Positions 41,614 through 49,515 of a stretch of DNA of 64,000 nucleotides are shown here, piece after piece (positions within the stretch are counted from its first letter, which is position 1; the number at the start of each line of letters is the position of its first letter). The position numbers and the translations under genes were made by a program. The notes below the pieces were generated by a model. That model was not told the DNA's origin and searched no databases. It saw nothing but the letters and a program-made list of their open reading frames with translations. The stretch comes from Microbacterium sp. Au-Mic1 (lineage in GTDB: Bacteria; Actinomycetota; Actinomycetes; Actinomycetales; Microbacteriaceae), in assembly GCF_021341785.1 (NCBI RefSeq), contig NZ_JAJTTF010000005.1, forward strand, positions 248,001-312,000, in the 5' to 3' direction.

Positions 41614-42999
41614 GTGAGCACGCCGACCCTCTCCGCCGAACAGGAAGAACTGTTCCGACTGATCGAGGACTCCCGCGAGCACGTGTTCATCACGGGACGC
41701 GCCGGCACGGGCAAGTCGACGCTGCTGCAGCACTTCGCGTACAACACGCAGAAGCAGATCGCCGTCTGCGCGCCCACGGGCGTCGCGGCGCTGAACGTCG
41801 AGGGGCAGACGATCCATTCGCTGTTCCGGCTGCCCATCGGCCTCATCGCCGACAGCGAGATCGACCAGTCGGATGCGACCCGCAAGATCCTGAACGCGAT
41901 CGACACGCTCGTGATCGACGAGGTCTCGATGGTCAACGCGGATCTGATGGACGCGATCGACCGATCGCTGCGCCAGGCGCGCGGGCGGCGGGCCGAGGCG
42001 TTCGGCGGTGTGCAGGTGGTGATGTTCGGGGATCCGTATCAGCTGGCGCCGGTGCCGCCGCGCGGTGACGAGCTGCGCTACATCCAGGACCACTACCGCT
42101 CGTTCTGGTTCTTCGACGCCAAGGTCTGGACCGGCGGCGAGGCCACCGACGGGCTGCTCGACATCGGCACGCACGGCGCGACGCTGCACGTGCGCGAGCT
42201 CGTGCACATCCACCGGCAGTCCGACGCGGGGTTCAAGGCGATGCTGAACGCGGTCCGCTACGGCCGGGTGACCGCCGAGATCGCGGGCGCGCTCAACGAC
42301 GCGGGCGCGAGAACCCCGCCCGAGCCGGCGCCGGGCGAGATCCCGATGATCACACTCGCCACGCGCAACGACATCGTGAACGGCATCAACGCCCGCCATC
42401 TCGCGGCGCTGCCCGGCAAGGTGCAGAAGGCCAAGGCCGACATCTCCGGCGACTTCGGCCGCGGCGAGGCCAACTATCCGGCCGACCAGGAGCTGCAGCT
42501 CAAGGAGGGCGCGCAGGTGATGTTCCTGCGCAACGACATCTCCGCGATGCCGGATCCGCCGCGCTGGGTGAACGGAACGATCGGCACCGTGGTGCGCATC
42601 CTCGGCGACGCCGTGCGGGTGGAGATCGACGGCGAGGAGGTCGATGTCGAGCCCGCCGTCTGGGAGCGCTACCGCTACATCTACAACCCCGGCACCAAGA
42701 CGCTCTCGCGAGAGGTGGTCGCGGAGTTCACCCAGTTCCCGCTGCGGCTCGCGTGGGCGGTCACGATCCACAAGTCGCAGGGCAAGACCTACGACCGGGC
42801 GATCGTGGACCTCGGATCCGGCGCGTTCGCCCCGGGGCAGACGTACGTCGCGCTGTCGCGGCTGACCTCGCTGGAGGGTCTGTATCTGTCCCGTCCGTTG
42901 CGCCCCCGCGACATCCGCGTCGACGAGGACGTGCGCCGCTTCATGCGCGTCGCGTGGGAGGCCCGCCAGGGCGACTCCACGCCGCAGGTCGGGTCCTAG
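41614..42999 (+). CDS. PIF1/RecD-like superfamily 1 DNA helicase
   Basis: A 461-residue ATP-dependent helicase. Walker A is GRAGTGKST (about 28-36), followed by the PIF1-type CAPTGVAALNVEG. Walker B is LVIDEVSM, then MFGDPYQLAPV. The C-terminal motif is AWAVTIHKSQGKTYDRAIVDLG. These are the motifs of PIF1-family helicases, which unwind DNA with a 5'-3' polarity. GTG start; TAGAAT at 41599-41604 lies nine bases upstream, so the message may be leaderless. Not part of an obvious mobile element. Confidence 0.92.
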   Translation: MSTPTLSAEQEELFRLIEDSREHVFITGRAGTGKSTLLQHFAYNTQKQIAVCAPTGVAALNVEGQTIHSLFRLPIGLIADSEIDQSDATRKILNAIDTLVIDEVSMVNADLMDAIDRSLRQARGRRAEAFGGVQVVMFGDPYQLAPVPPRGDELRYIQDHYRSFWFFDAKVWTGGEATDGLLDIGTHGATLHVRELVHIHRQSDAGFKAMLNAVRYGRVTAEIAGALNDAGARTPPEPAPGEIPMITLATRNDIVNGINARHLAALPGKVQKAKADISGDFGRGEANYPADQELQLKEGAQVMFLRNDISAMPDPPRWVNGTIGTVVRILGDAVRVEIDGEEVDVEPAVWERYRYIYNPGTKTLSREVVAEFTQFPLRLAWAVTIHKSQGKTYDRAIVDLGSGAFAPGQTYVALSRLTSLEGLYLSRPLRPRDIRVDEDVRRFMRVAWEARQGDSTPQVGS

Positions 43000-43006
43000 G
43001 CCGCGC

Positions 43007-44083
43007 ATGCGACACGACGGGTCAGGCGGTCGCGCCGGATCAGGCCGACGAGATCCGGATCCGCCTGATCGCGTGCGATCGCGGACAGTCGCAGCGGCGG
43101 TCCTGCTGCTCGTCGCGGTCGGGGTCGCGGTGATGCTCGTGTGGCCGCAGGCGCTCGGCGCGCAACGCGTCGTCGGTGTGGCACAGCTGATCGCGTTCCG
43201 GGCGCCGCTGGCACTCGGGCTGGCCGTCGTCGCGGCGGTCACCGGCGCCGTGGTGCTGCTGATGCGCCGTCGGGCGGTGCGGCTGCGGCGCATGCTGGTC
43301 GCGTTCACGGCGGTCGTCGCGCTCGCCGCGGGCGGGAACGCGGCAGTGCTCTTCGCCCGCGGCACGGCGGCCGGCGGGACGAGGGGCCTGGGCAACGGCG
43401 ATCTGACCGTGCTGGTGTGGAACACCCAGGGCGGTGCCACATCGCCCGCCGAGGTCGCCGAGCTCGTGCTCTCCACGGGGGCCGAGGTGGTCAGCCTGCC
43501 CGAGATGGATGACGATGCCGCCGCCGAGGTCGCGCGGCGGGCGACCGCCGGGGGGATCCCTATGACGGCTGCCACCACCCGAGCCGTCGCCGAGACGTCG
43601 GAGCCGTCGTGGATCCCGACCTCGTTGCTCGTCGCCGACCGCCGAGGCGCGTACCGGCTCGACGCCTCGGCGGGCACGACCCGCGGGCTGCCGAGCGGAG
43701 TGTGGCGGCCGGTGGACGGATCAGGCCCTGTCATCGTCGCCGCTCACCCCGCCGCGCCGCTCACCGACGGCATGGACGACTGGCGCGCCGGTCTGGACTG
43801 GGTCCGCGCGCAGTGCCAGGGGATCGGGCCCGAGCTGATCCTCGCCGGCGACCTCAACGCCACGGTGGATCATCTCGACGTCGGCGACTGCCGTGACGCC
43901 GCGACCGAAGCGCATGCCGCGGCGACCGGCACCTGGCCGGCCACGATGCCGGCGTGGCTCGCCGCGTCGATCGATCATGTGCTCGTCGGATCCGCCTGGC
44001 ACGTGCGCGAGGTGCGGGTGGTCGACGCGACCGGCGGAACCGACCACCGGGCGCTGGTCGCCGTGCTGGTGCGGCACGACTGA
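43007..44083 (+). CDS. Endonuclease/exonuclease/phosphatase (EEP) family protein, membrane-anchored
   Basis: A 358-residue protein with an Arg/Asp-rich N-terminus, three hydrophobic segments (about 27-45, 58-85, 95-115) and an outside EEP domain. Active-site pieces present: VWNTQGG (Asn), SLPEMDDD (Glu), LAGDLNAT (Asp/Asn) and GTDHRALV (Asp-His). Such membrane-tethered EEP proteins can be nucleases or phosphodiesterases; the substrate is unknown. Starts seven bases after the helicase stop, so the two may be co-transcribed. Confidence 0.87.
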   Translation: MRHDGSGGRAGSGRRDPDPPDRVRSRTVAAAVLLLVAVGVAVMLVWPQALGAQRVVGVAQLIAFRAPLALGLAVVAAVTGAVVLLMRRRAVRLRRMLVAFTAVVALAAGGNAAVLFARGTAAGGTRGLGNGDLTVLVWNTQGGATSPAEVAELVLSTGAEVVSLPEMDDDAAAEVARRATAGGIPMTAATTRAVAETSEPSWIPTSLLVADRRGAYRLDASAGTTRGLPSGVWRPVDGSGPVIVAAHPAAPLTDGMDDWRAGLDWVRAQCQGIGPELILAGDLNATVDHLDVGDCRDAATEAHAAATGTWPATMPAWLAASIDHVLVGSAWHVREVRVVDATGGTDHRALVAVLVRHD

Positions 44084-44094
44084 TCCGGTGAGAG

Positions 44095-44595
44095 GTGCTC
44101 AGGCATCCGCGCATTCCGCCAACGGGCAGCACCGTCACGGCCGGAGATCTGGGTGGGTTCGGGCTGGACCTTGCTCAAGGGTGGGCTGACTACAAGGATT
44201 CCGGTACTTCGCTCAGCATTCGAAGTTGGCTCGGGACGTATCTGGGAACGAGTGGCTCTCCGCAGTTCGACCTCGAAGACATGGTCGCCGATGTGGACGG
44301 ATACCTTGTCGCCCGGATGCTGCGCGCCAACCCGAGCCGAGATCTCGACGACTGCGTGAGATCGATTGAGGTTTCGTGCCAAAGTGATCCGACCTGGCGG
44401 TATCGCGAGTTCGTCAATCTCCGTTTCGATGGGAACTGGTCGTGGGTCGCGAACGCGGGTGAGCACCTGTTTGACCCTGGTACCTGGAGCCAGCTGCCGG
44501 CTGAGCATTTCGGGGGAACTCCCCCGACGGCGGCGCAGAGCGTTCAGCTGGGCCTGGGCTTCATGGACGCGTTGAAGCGTCTCGCGGGCGCTTAG
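44095..44595 (+). CDS. Hypothetical protein
   Basis: A 166-residue soluble protein that I do not recognise. It is rich in Trp, Asp and Leu (DGNWSWVANAGEHLFDPGTW), with a helical middle. GTG start 11 bases after the EEP stop with a weak ribosome site, so the start is uncertain. Codon use is less GC-biased than in neighbours (for example TTC/GTT/CGA codons and less C at third positions), and it stands at the edge of a segment with phage-type genes. It could belong to an acquired segment. Confidence 0.6.
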   Translation: MLRHPRIPPTGSTVTAGDLGGFGLDLAQGWADYKDSGTSLSIRSWLGTYLGTSGSPQFDLEDMVADVDGYLVARMLRANPSRDLDDCVRSIEVSCQSDPTWRYREFVNLRFDGNWSWVANAGEHLFDPGTWSQLPAEHFGGTPPTAAQSVQLGLGFMDALKRLAGA

Positions 44596-44716
44596 CCGGC
44601 GCCGAAGGGATCGGGGTGCCGCCATTCATCGACGGCGCACCGATCCCCGTTGGTTTTCGTGGGATCGATCCAGGATCTCGACCGGATAGTCAGTTCGCGC
44701 GGATAGGGTCGGATTC

Positions 44717-45310
44717 ATGGCGGAGCCCCGGACGGATGTCCCTAGCATTGGCGTTGATGCGGTCTCACGTCCCTCCCGCGCCATCGCGATCGCCACTCTC
44801 TGCAGTGTGATCCTCTTGCTTGCTCTCTCGCTCTTTCACGCTGTCGTCACGAACGCGGCGGGCCTCGTCACGGCGGTCGCTGGCAGATGGGACTGGGCGG
44901 AGTGGAGCTACCTAGGGCTTGTCGCGCTGCTGGCGGCAGCGCTTCTCGTGCACGCCGCTCAGGACGATCGTGCAATGTTCCCGCGGACCATCGCCACCGT
45001 GGCGGTTGTGCTGGGATCGGCCGATTGCTTTCTGATGTATTGGAAGTGGGTGCTGCTCGCGCCCCCTCCGCTCAACGAGCCGGAGCCGAGCTGGCTCGCT
45101 GTCGCCGCGAACTTCATGTTCGTCCTCACCCTGATGCCCTTCGCGATGGCATTCGTCGCGGGATTCGTCATGCGACGTGTCGATCACACCTCAGCGCGGT
45201 TCCGGGTCGGCATGACGGCATTGGTCGTCGGGACCGCAATGCTCGTGATCGCACTGGCCATGTGGATACCGAGGCTGGCGGCGTCGGCCGGGGACGTATC
45301 GATCGGATGA
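44717..45310 (+). CDS. Four-helix hypothetical membrane protein
   Basis: A 197-residue integral membrane protein with hydrophobic segments at about 23-48, 62-81, 88-110, 128-150 and 162-185. I do not recognise a family. The start ATG has no strong ribosome site. Third-position GC is lower than in the flanking housekeeping genes. The 120-base gap before it and the 160-base gap after it contain nothing I can name except the hairpin at 45421-45450. Confidence 0.65.
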   Translation: MAEPRTDVPSIGVDAVSRPSRAIAIATLCSVILLLALSLFHAVVTNAAGLVTAVAGRWDWAEWSYLGLVALLAAALLVHAAQDDRAMFPRTIATVAVVLGSADCFLMYWKWVLLAPPPLNEPEPSWLAVAANFMFVLTLMPFAMAFVAGFVMRRVDHTSARFRVGMTALVVGTAMLVIALAMWIPRLAASAGDVSIG

Positions 45311-45420
45311 TGCCGACCAGCCGCTATGAACCGCGGCTGCTCTCGCCGGAGGGAATCTGCTCCCTAGCCTGTGCTGATCCGCAGCCGCGCCGACGATCCC
45401 GGTGACGAGAGCTGTTCTTT

Positions 45421-45450
45421 GACGAGGGCCCCGCCATCCGGGGCCTCGTC
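45421..45450 (+). terminator. Hairpin upstream of the lysis cassette
   Basis: GACGAGG-G-CCCC pairs with GGGG-CCTCGTC around GCCATCC (11 bp with one bulged G). It resembles the terminators that separate phage structural and lysis genes. Confidence 0.6.
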
Positions 45451-45470
45451 GCATGTGAAAGGAGGGCGCG

Positions 45471-46212
45471 ATGCCCTACGACTACACCACCATCGACAGC
45501 CACCGAGTCGAAGCACACGTCGCGGGGGCATTTTCCGGTCTGCGTTCCGCGTTCCATGAAACGTTCGGGTTCGATCTCCTCGTGACCGATGGCACCCGCA
45601 CCCGTGCCGAGCAGGCCGAACTCTACGACGGCTGGATCAACCGCCGCCCCGGGTACAGCCTCGCTGCGGCTCCGGGGCTCTCGAATCATGAGGAGACGGG
45701 GCCACGGGGCCCGCGGGCGCTCGACGTCCGCGACACGGGGCCGGATGCCGGCGTGACACGGATCGGGACGGAGCGTTCCCGGTGGCTGTGCGAGAACGGA
45801 CCGGGCCACGGTTTCGTGGCCGCGGGCTATGACTTTCGACCCGCCCGAAGCCTGGCACATCGAATACACCGGTCCACTCGACGGCTCGGCATCCGGGGGC
45901 GGTGACGCTGCCGGGAATCCGTTCGGCATCCCGCGCACGCTGGGCCTGCAGAAGATCGCACGGCTCTATGGCTACGACGGGGCTTTGGATCAGGTCTTCG
46001 GAAGCGGAAGCATGGCGGGATTCGCGGGGTTCCTCCGCGCGAACTGGGGGTATCTCGATGCGGACGACGAGCTCGGTCGCCGCATGTGGTGTGCGATCCA
46101 GCGCTGGCTCGCGGCGCGCTGGGGATACGAGGGCGGCATCGACGGAGTTCCCGGACCGCTCACACGCGCCGCGCTGGTGCGCGCTGACGCGGCGAACGAG
46201 GCAGCGCTGTGA
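45471..46212 (+). pseudogene. Phage-type endolysin (M15 peptidase + C-terminal cell-wall repeat), frameshifted
   Basis: Two overlapping reading frames together encode one M15-type L-alanyl-D-glutamate or D-Ala-D-Ala peptidase. Frame 1 (from ATG 45471 after AAAGGAGGG) gives the metal motif SNHEETGPRGPRALDVRD. Frame 2 (ATG 45829 to 46212) gives the second motif FDPPEAWHIEY and a C-terminal repeat (GLQKIARLYGYDG, IDGVPGPLTRAALV). Near 45831-45838 the sequence GACTTTCGAC has one T more than GAC-TTC-GAC would need. Removing it gives a continuous 246-residue protein. It is a broken gene, a sequencing error or a frameshift site. The downstream lysis genes overlap its end. Confidence 0.83.
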
Positions 46213-46610
46213 GCCCGGCGATCCAGCAGTGGCTTCAGGACCTATCGGTGTGGGATGTGGGATTCGGCGTGGTGACGCTCGCCGGTCTGGTCTTCGCCGT
46301 ATGGCGCGTCATGCCGCTGGTGAGGAAGCTCGCGAACTTCATCGATGACGTCGTCGGCGAGCCGGAGCGCGCGGGTGTGCCGGCTCGCCCTGGCCTGATG
46401 GAACGCGTTCAGCGGATCGAGCACGAGCTGTTTCCGAACTCGGGGCTGTCGACCCGGGATGCGATCAACCGCACCGAGGAGGCCGTGAAAGGGATCCGCG
46501 TCAAGCTCGACGAGGACGAGCGGCGGCTCGAGCATCTCGAGCTCACGGAGCAGCATGAGCGGGTGTCGCGCTGCGCCCATGATGCACAGCGCACGAAGGA
46601 GAACGTATGA
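46209..46610 (+). CDS. Phage-type membrane protein of lysis cassette (DUF2746-like)
   Basis: A 133-residue protein with one N-terminal transmembrane helix (VGFGVVTLAGLVFAVWRVMPLV, about 17-38), then a charged, coiled-coil-prone tail (IEHELFPNSG, EEAVKGIRVKLDEDERRLEHLEL). This layout is seen in small membrane proteins next to endolysins in actinobacteriophages. GTG start overlapping the endolysin stop. Its role in lysis is inferred from position. Confidence 0.72.
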   Translation: MSPAIQQWLQDLSVWDVGFGVVTLAGLVFAVWRVMPLVRKLANFIDDVVGEPERAGVPARPGLMERVQRIEHELFPNSGLSTRDAINRTEEAVKGIRVKLDEDERRLEHLELTEQHERVSRCAHDAQRTKENV

Positions 46611-46888
46611 CCACGACGATCGAGATCCCGCCCGGTGCCGTCATCGCCGATGCGCGGGTTCGGCGCGGGATCGGCGTAGGGCTCTACCTGGTGTCCCTGC
46701 TCGCCGGAGTCGCCGCACTGACGTTCTCCTTCTTCCCGGAGCTCGCTCAGGGCACCGATATCCCCACTCGTGCGATCGGACTGATCAATGGCGTCGTATC
46801 TCTGCTCTCCGGGGCGTTCGGGCTGGTGGTGACCGTACCCAACGTCCCCAGGGTGAGCGAATCGACCGCAACCCCGGTGCAGCGCTGA
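46607..46888 (+). CDS. Putative phage holin
   Basis: A 93-residue protein with two transmembrane helices (about 23-44 and 58-80), short ends and a size typical of class II holins. The start overlaps the previous stop by four bases. As the last gene of an endolysin cassette it would make the membrane holes that release the endolysin. No other phage genes (terminase, portal, tail, integrase) are visible, so this is an orphan cassette. Confidence 0.72.
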   Translation: MTTTIEIPPGAVIADARVRRGIGVGLYLVSLLAGVAALTFSFFPELAQGTDIPTRAIGLINGVVSLLSGAFGLVVTVPNVPRVSESTATPVQR

Positions 46889-46961
46889 CGGGATCAGGTC
46901 CGGGCGGGCACCTCGCCAGGTCGCCATTCCGCACACCGACCGGTCCTGGGATCCTGTACCC

Positions 46962-48713
46962 ATGACACGGCTCAACGGTCCTCCGGGCGGACGCGTCCCG
47001 GCGGCGGGAGGACGGGGCCTGCGCGACGCCCTGGTCGGCATCGGGATCCTGATGGCCGCGCTCTGCCTCGTCGAGCTCGCTGTCCCCTCGTCGTCGCGAG
47101 GCCTCGGCGGATCACTCCTCGACGGAGTGCTGGTCGCCGTCTACACCGTCACCGGCCTGCTCGCCTGGTCACGGCGTCCGCACAACCGCATCGGCCGGCT
47201 GATGCTGCTGACCGCGCTGGCGCTGTGGGCGTCGCGCACGCAGGATGACGACCTCCCGGCCCTGCACATCCTCGGCACGCTGACGTCCAGTCTGCCGCTG
47301 GCGCTGCTGCTGCACCTGCTGCTCGCGTTCCCCTCCGGGCGACTGGCGAGCCGTGCCGCCCGCGCGATCGTGACCGTCGCCTACCTCGTGTCCGTGGCGC
47401 CCCAGATCCTCGTGGTCCTGCAGCCCGCCGTGACCGAGGTCGCTTGGACCCTCCAGGCGGCGGTCGGGATCGGCACGCTCATCGTCACGATCGTGCTCCG
47501 CGGGCGTGGGCTCGGACGGATGCCTGCGCTGCTGCGGCGCCAGTTGCTCCCGTTCATCGGCTACGGGTTCGCGGCGCTCGCCGTGATCGCCGCGACCGTC
47601 GTGATCCTGCACCTCGATTCCCGTCCCGGTGCCCAGCAGGCGGCCGCCGTCGTGCAATCGGTGATGCTCGGCGGCCTGCCGATCGCCTTCCTCGTCGGGC
47701 TGACGTTCGGCGCCTTCGGTCGGGCGGGCGAGATCGCCGAGGCCGCAGCGGGCATCGCGGCGGCGTCGATGGACCCAGCCCTGCTCGACACCCTCGCGGC
47801 GCGGGCACTGGGCGACCCGGGTGCCCGCGTCCTCTGGGCCTCGAACCCGGAGGGGGCGGATCCCTCCCGCTTCGTCGACAGCGACGGGCGCCCTGTCGCC
47901 GTGCCCCCGGAACGCGGCCGGTGGCCGATCGGCCCGCCGGAGGCCCCCACCGGCACGCTCCTGTACGACCGCGAGCTGATCGCGGACCGGAGCCTGGTCG
48001 CGACGGTGTCCGGGCAGCTCGGACTCGCGATGGACAAGCAGCGCCTGATCGTCGAGCTGCGCTCGGCCGTCCAGCAGCTCCATGTGGCCGCGGAGGAACT
48101 GCAGACCTCCCGCCGCCGGATCGTCGTGGCTGCGGACGCCGAACGCCGCCGGATCGCCCAGGACCTGCACGACGGCGCCCAGCAGCGCATCGTCCTGGTC
48201 GGAATCGACGTGCAGCGGATGGCGCGGCAGGCCGACGATGCGGACTACGTGCGCTTGGAGGCGGCGCAGATCGCCGAACGCTGCGGATCCCTCCTGGACG
48301 AGCTGCGCAGCCTGGTCGAGGGCCTCATGCCGAGCCGGCTCAAGGACCACGGGCTGGAGGCCGCGGTCACCGCGCTGGCCGACCAGATCCGGATCCCGGT
48401 GCGGGTCGAGGTCTCCGGAGCCCTCGACCGGATGGGCGCCGAGTTCGAGTCGACCGGCTACTTCGTGATCGCGGAGGCCCTGACCAACGCCGTGAAGCAC
48501 GCCGGTGCACAGGAGATCGTGGTGAGCCTGACCGTGCGGGACGGCCGCCTGCAGATCGCAGTGACCGACGACGGGAAGGGGCCGGCCGGGGCAGCTCCGG
48601 GGTTCGGTCTGCGCAGCCTCAGGGATCGGGTCGAGACCCTGGGCGGCACGATGACGCTCGAGCCGGCCGGGCGCGGCGGGACGACGCTGCGGGCGCAGCT
48701 GCCGCTCGGATAG
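46962..48713 (+). CDS. NarL-type sensor histidine kinase
   Basis: A 583-residue membrane sensor. About eight hydrophobic segments fill residues 20-260, a GAF-like linker runs to about 370, then HisKA_3 with the phospho-acceptor His in AQDLHDGAQQR, and HATPase_c with FVIAEALTNAVKHAGA and GFGLRSLRDRVETLGG. It autophosphorylates and passes phosphate to a NarL/LuxR regulator, most likely the one encoded convergently four bases away. The signal is unknown. Confidence 0.9.
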   Translation: MTRLNGPPGGRVPAAGGRGLRDALVGIGILMAALCLVELAVPSSSRGLGGSLLDGVLVAVYTVTGLLAWSRRPHNRIGRLMLLTALALWASRTQDDDLPALHILGTLTSSLPLALLLHLLLAFPSGRLASRAARAIVTVAYLVSVAPQILVVLQPAVTEVAWTLQAAVGIGTLIVTIVLRGRGLGRMPALLRRQLLPFIGYGFAALAVIAATVVILHLDSRPGAQQAAAVVQSVMLGGLPIAFLVGLTFGAFGRAGEIAEAAAGIAAASMDPALLDTLAARALGDPGARVLWASNPEGADPSRFVDSDGRPVAVPPERGRWPIGPPEAPTGTLLYDRELIADRSLVATVSGQLGLAMDKQRLIVELRSAVQQLHVAAEELQTSRRRIVVAADAERRRIAQDLHDGAQQRIVLVGIDVQRMARQADDADYVRLEAAQIAERCGSLLDELRSLVEGLMPSRLKDHGLEAAVTALADQIRIPVRVEVSGALDRMGAEFESTGYFVIAEALTNAVKHAGAQEIVVSLTVRDGRLQIAVTDDGKGPAGAAPGFGLRSLRDRVETLGGTMTLEPAGRGGTTLRAQLPLG

Positions 48714-48717
48714 GCCT

Positions 48718-49371
48718 TCAGCGGTCCAGGAAGCGCATCACAGCGAGGACCCGGCGATGGTCGTCGGGATCCGGCGGCAGGTCGAGGGTCGTGAAGATGA
48801 GGGCGATGCTGCGCGCGACCGCCTTCTCCGTCACGAAGAGCTCGCGCGCGATGCGGGCGTTGCTGTAGCCCTGCGCCATCAGCTGCAGCACCTCCAACCG
48901 CCGGGGCGTGAGCTGCGCGATGCCGCCGTCGCGATGGTCTCGGACCTCGCGGCGCACCATCGAGGTGATGACGTCCGAGTCGATGCTGGATCCGCCGTCG
49001 GCGACCCGCTGGACGGAGTCGAGGAAGTCCTCCAGGTTGAGGATGCGACGCTTGAGCAGATAGCCGATACCGGCGGCGCCGTCGGCCAGTAGCTCCATGG
49101 CGCCGGTGGTGTCCACGTACTGGGACAGCACGATGACGGCCGTACCGGGAAGTTCCTGGCGGATCCGTTTCGCCGCCCGGAGGCCGTCGTCGGCGAAGTC
49201 CGGCGGCATCCGGATGTCGGTGAGCACGAGGTCGGGCCGATGGGCGCGGGTCTTGCCGAGCAGGTCATCGGCATCACCCGCCGTCGCGACGATCTCGTGA
49301 CCCTCGTCGGTCAGGATCCGGGAGATGCCCTCGCGCAGCAGGACCTCGTCCTCGGCGATGACGACGCGCAT
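48718..49371 (-). CDS. LuxR/NarL-type response regulator
   Basis: A 217-residue regulator. Receiver domain at 1-120 with the phospho-acceptor Asp52 in LVLTDIRMP. LuxR helix-turn-helix at about 150-205 (LTPRRLEVLQLMAQGYSNARIARELFVTEKAV). The recognition helix reads VTEKAVARSI, where TVKTHV-type sequences are more usual. GCAGGAGCAGG precedes the ATG. The gene faces the histidine kinase tail to tail, four bases apart; partners usually share an operon, so the two promoters must be coordinated in another way. Confidence 0.9.
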   Translation of the reverse strand: MRVVIAEDEVLLREGISRILTDEGHEIVATAGDADDLLGKTRAHRPDLVLTDIRMPPDFADDGLRAAKRIRQELPGTAVIVLSQYVDTTGAMELLADGAAGIGYLLKRRILNLEDFLDSVQRVADGGSSIDSDVITSMVRREVRDHRDGGIAQLTPRRLEVLQLMAQGYSNARIARELFVTEKAVARSIALIFTTLDLPPDPDDHRRVLAVMRFLDR

Positions 49372-49515
49372 ACCTGCTCCTGCCTGACGATGCGGACTCC
49401 CATCGGTGAGGCCGACAGTACCGGAGCAGAGCCGCCGCCCACACCCTCTCGGGCGCGGGCGGCGGCTCGGATCCGTGGCTCCCCAGTTCCTCGGATCCCC
49501 CAGCACCCCAGTGGG

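Noticed and set aside
44900..45310. Alternative frames over the four-helix membrane protein
   Set aside because: The plus-strand frame from 44717 has consistent hydrophobic segments; other frames are Arg-rich shadows.
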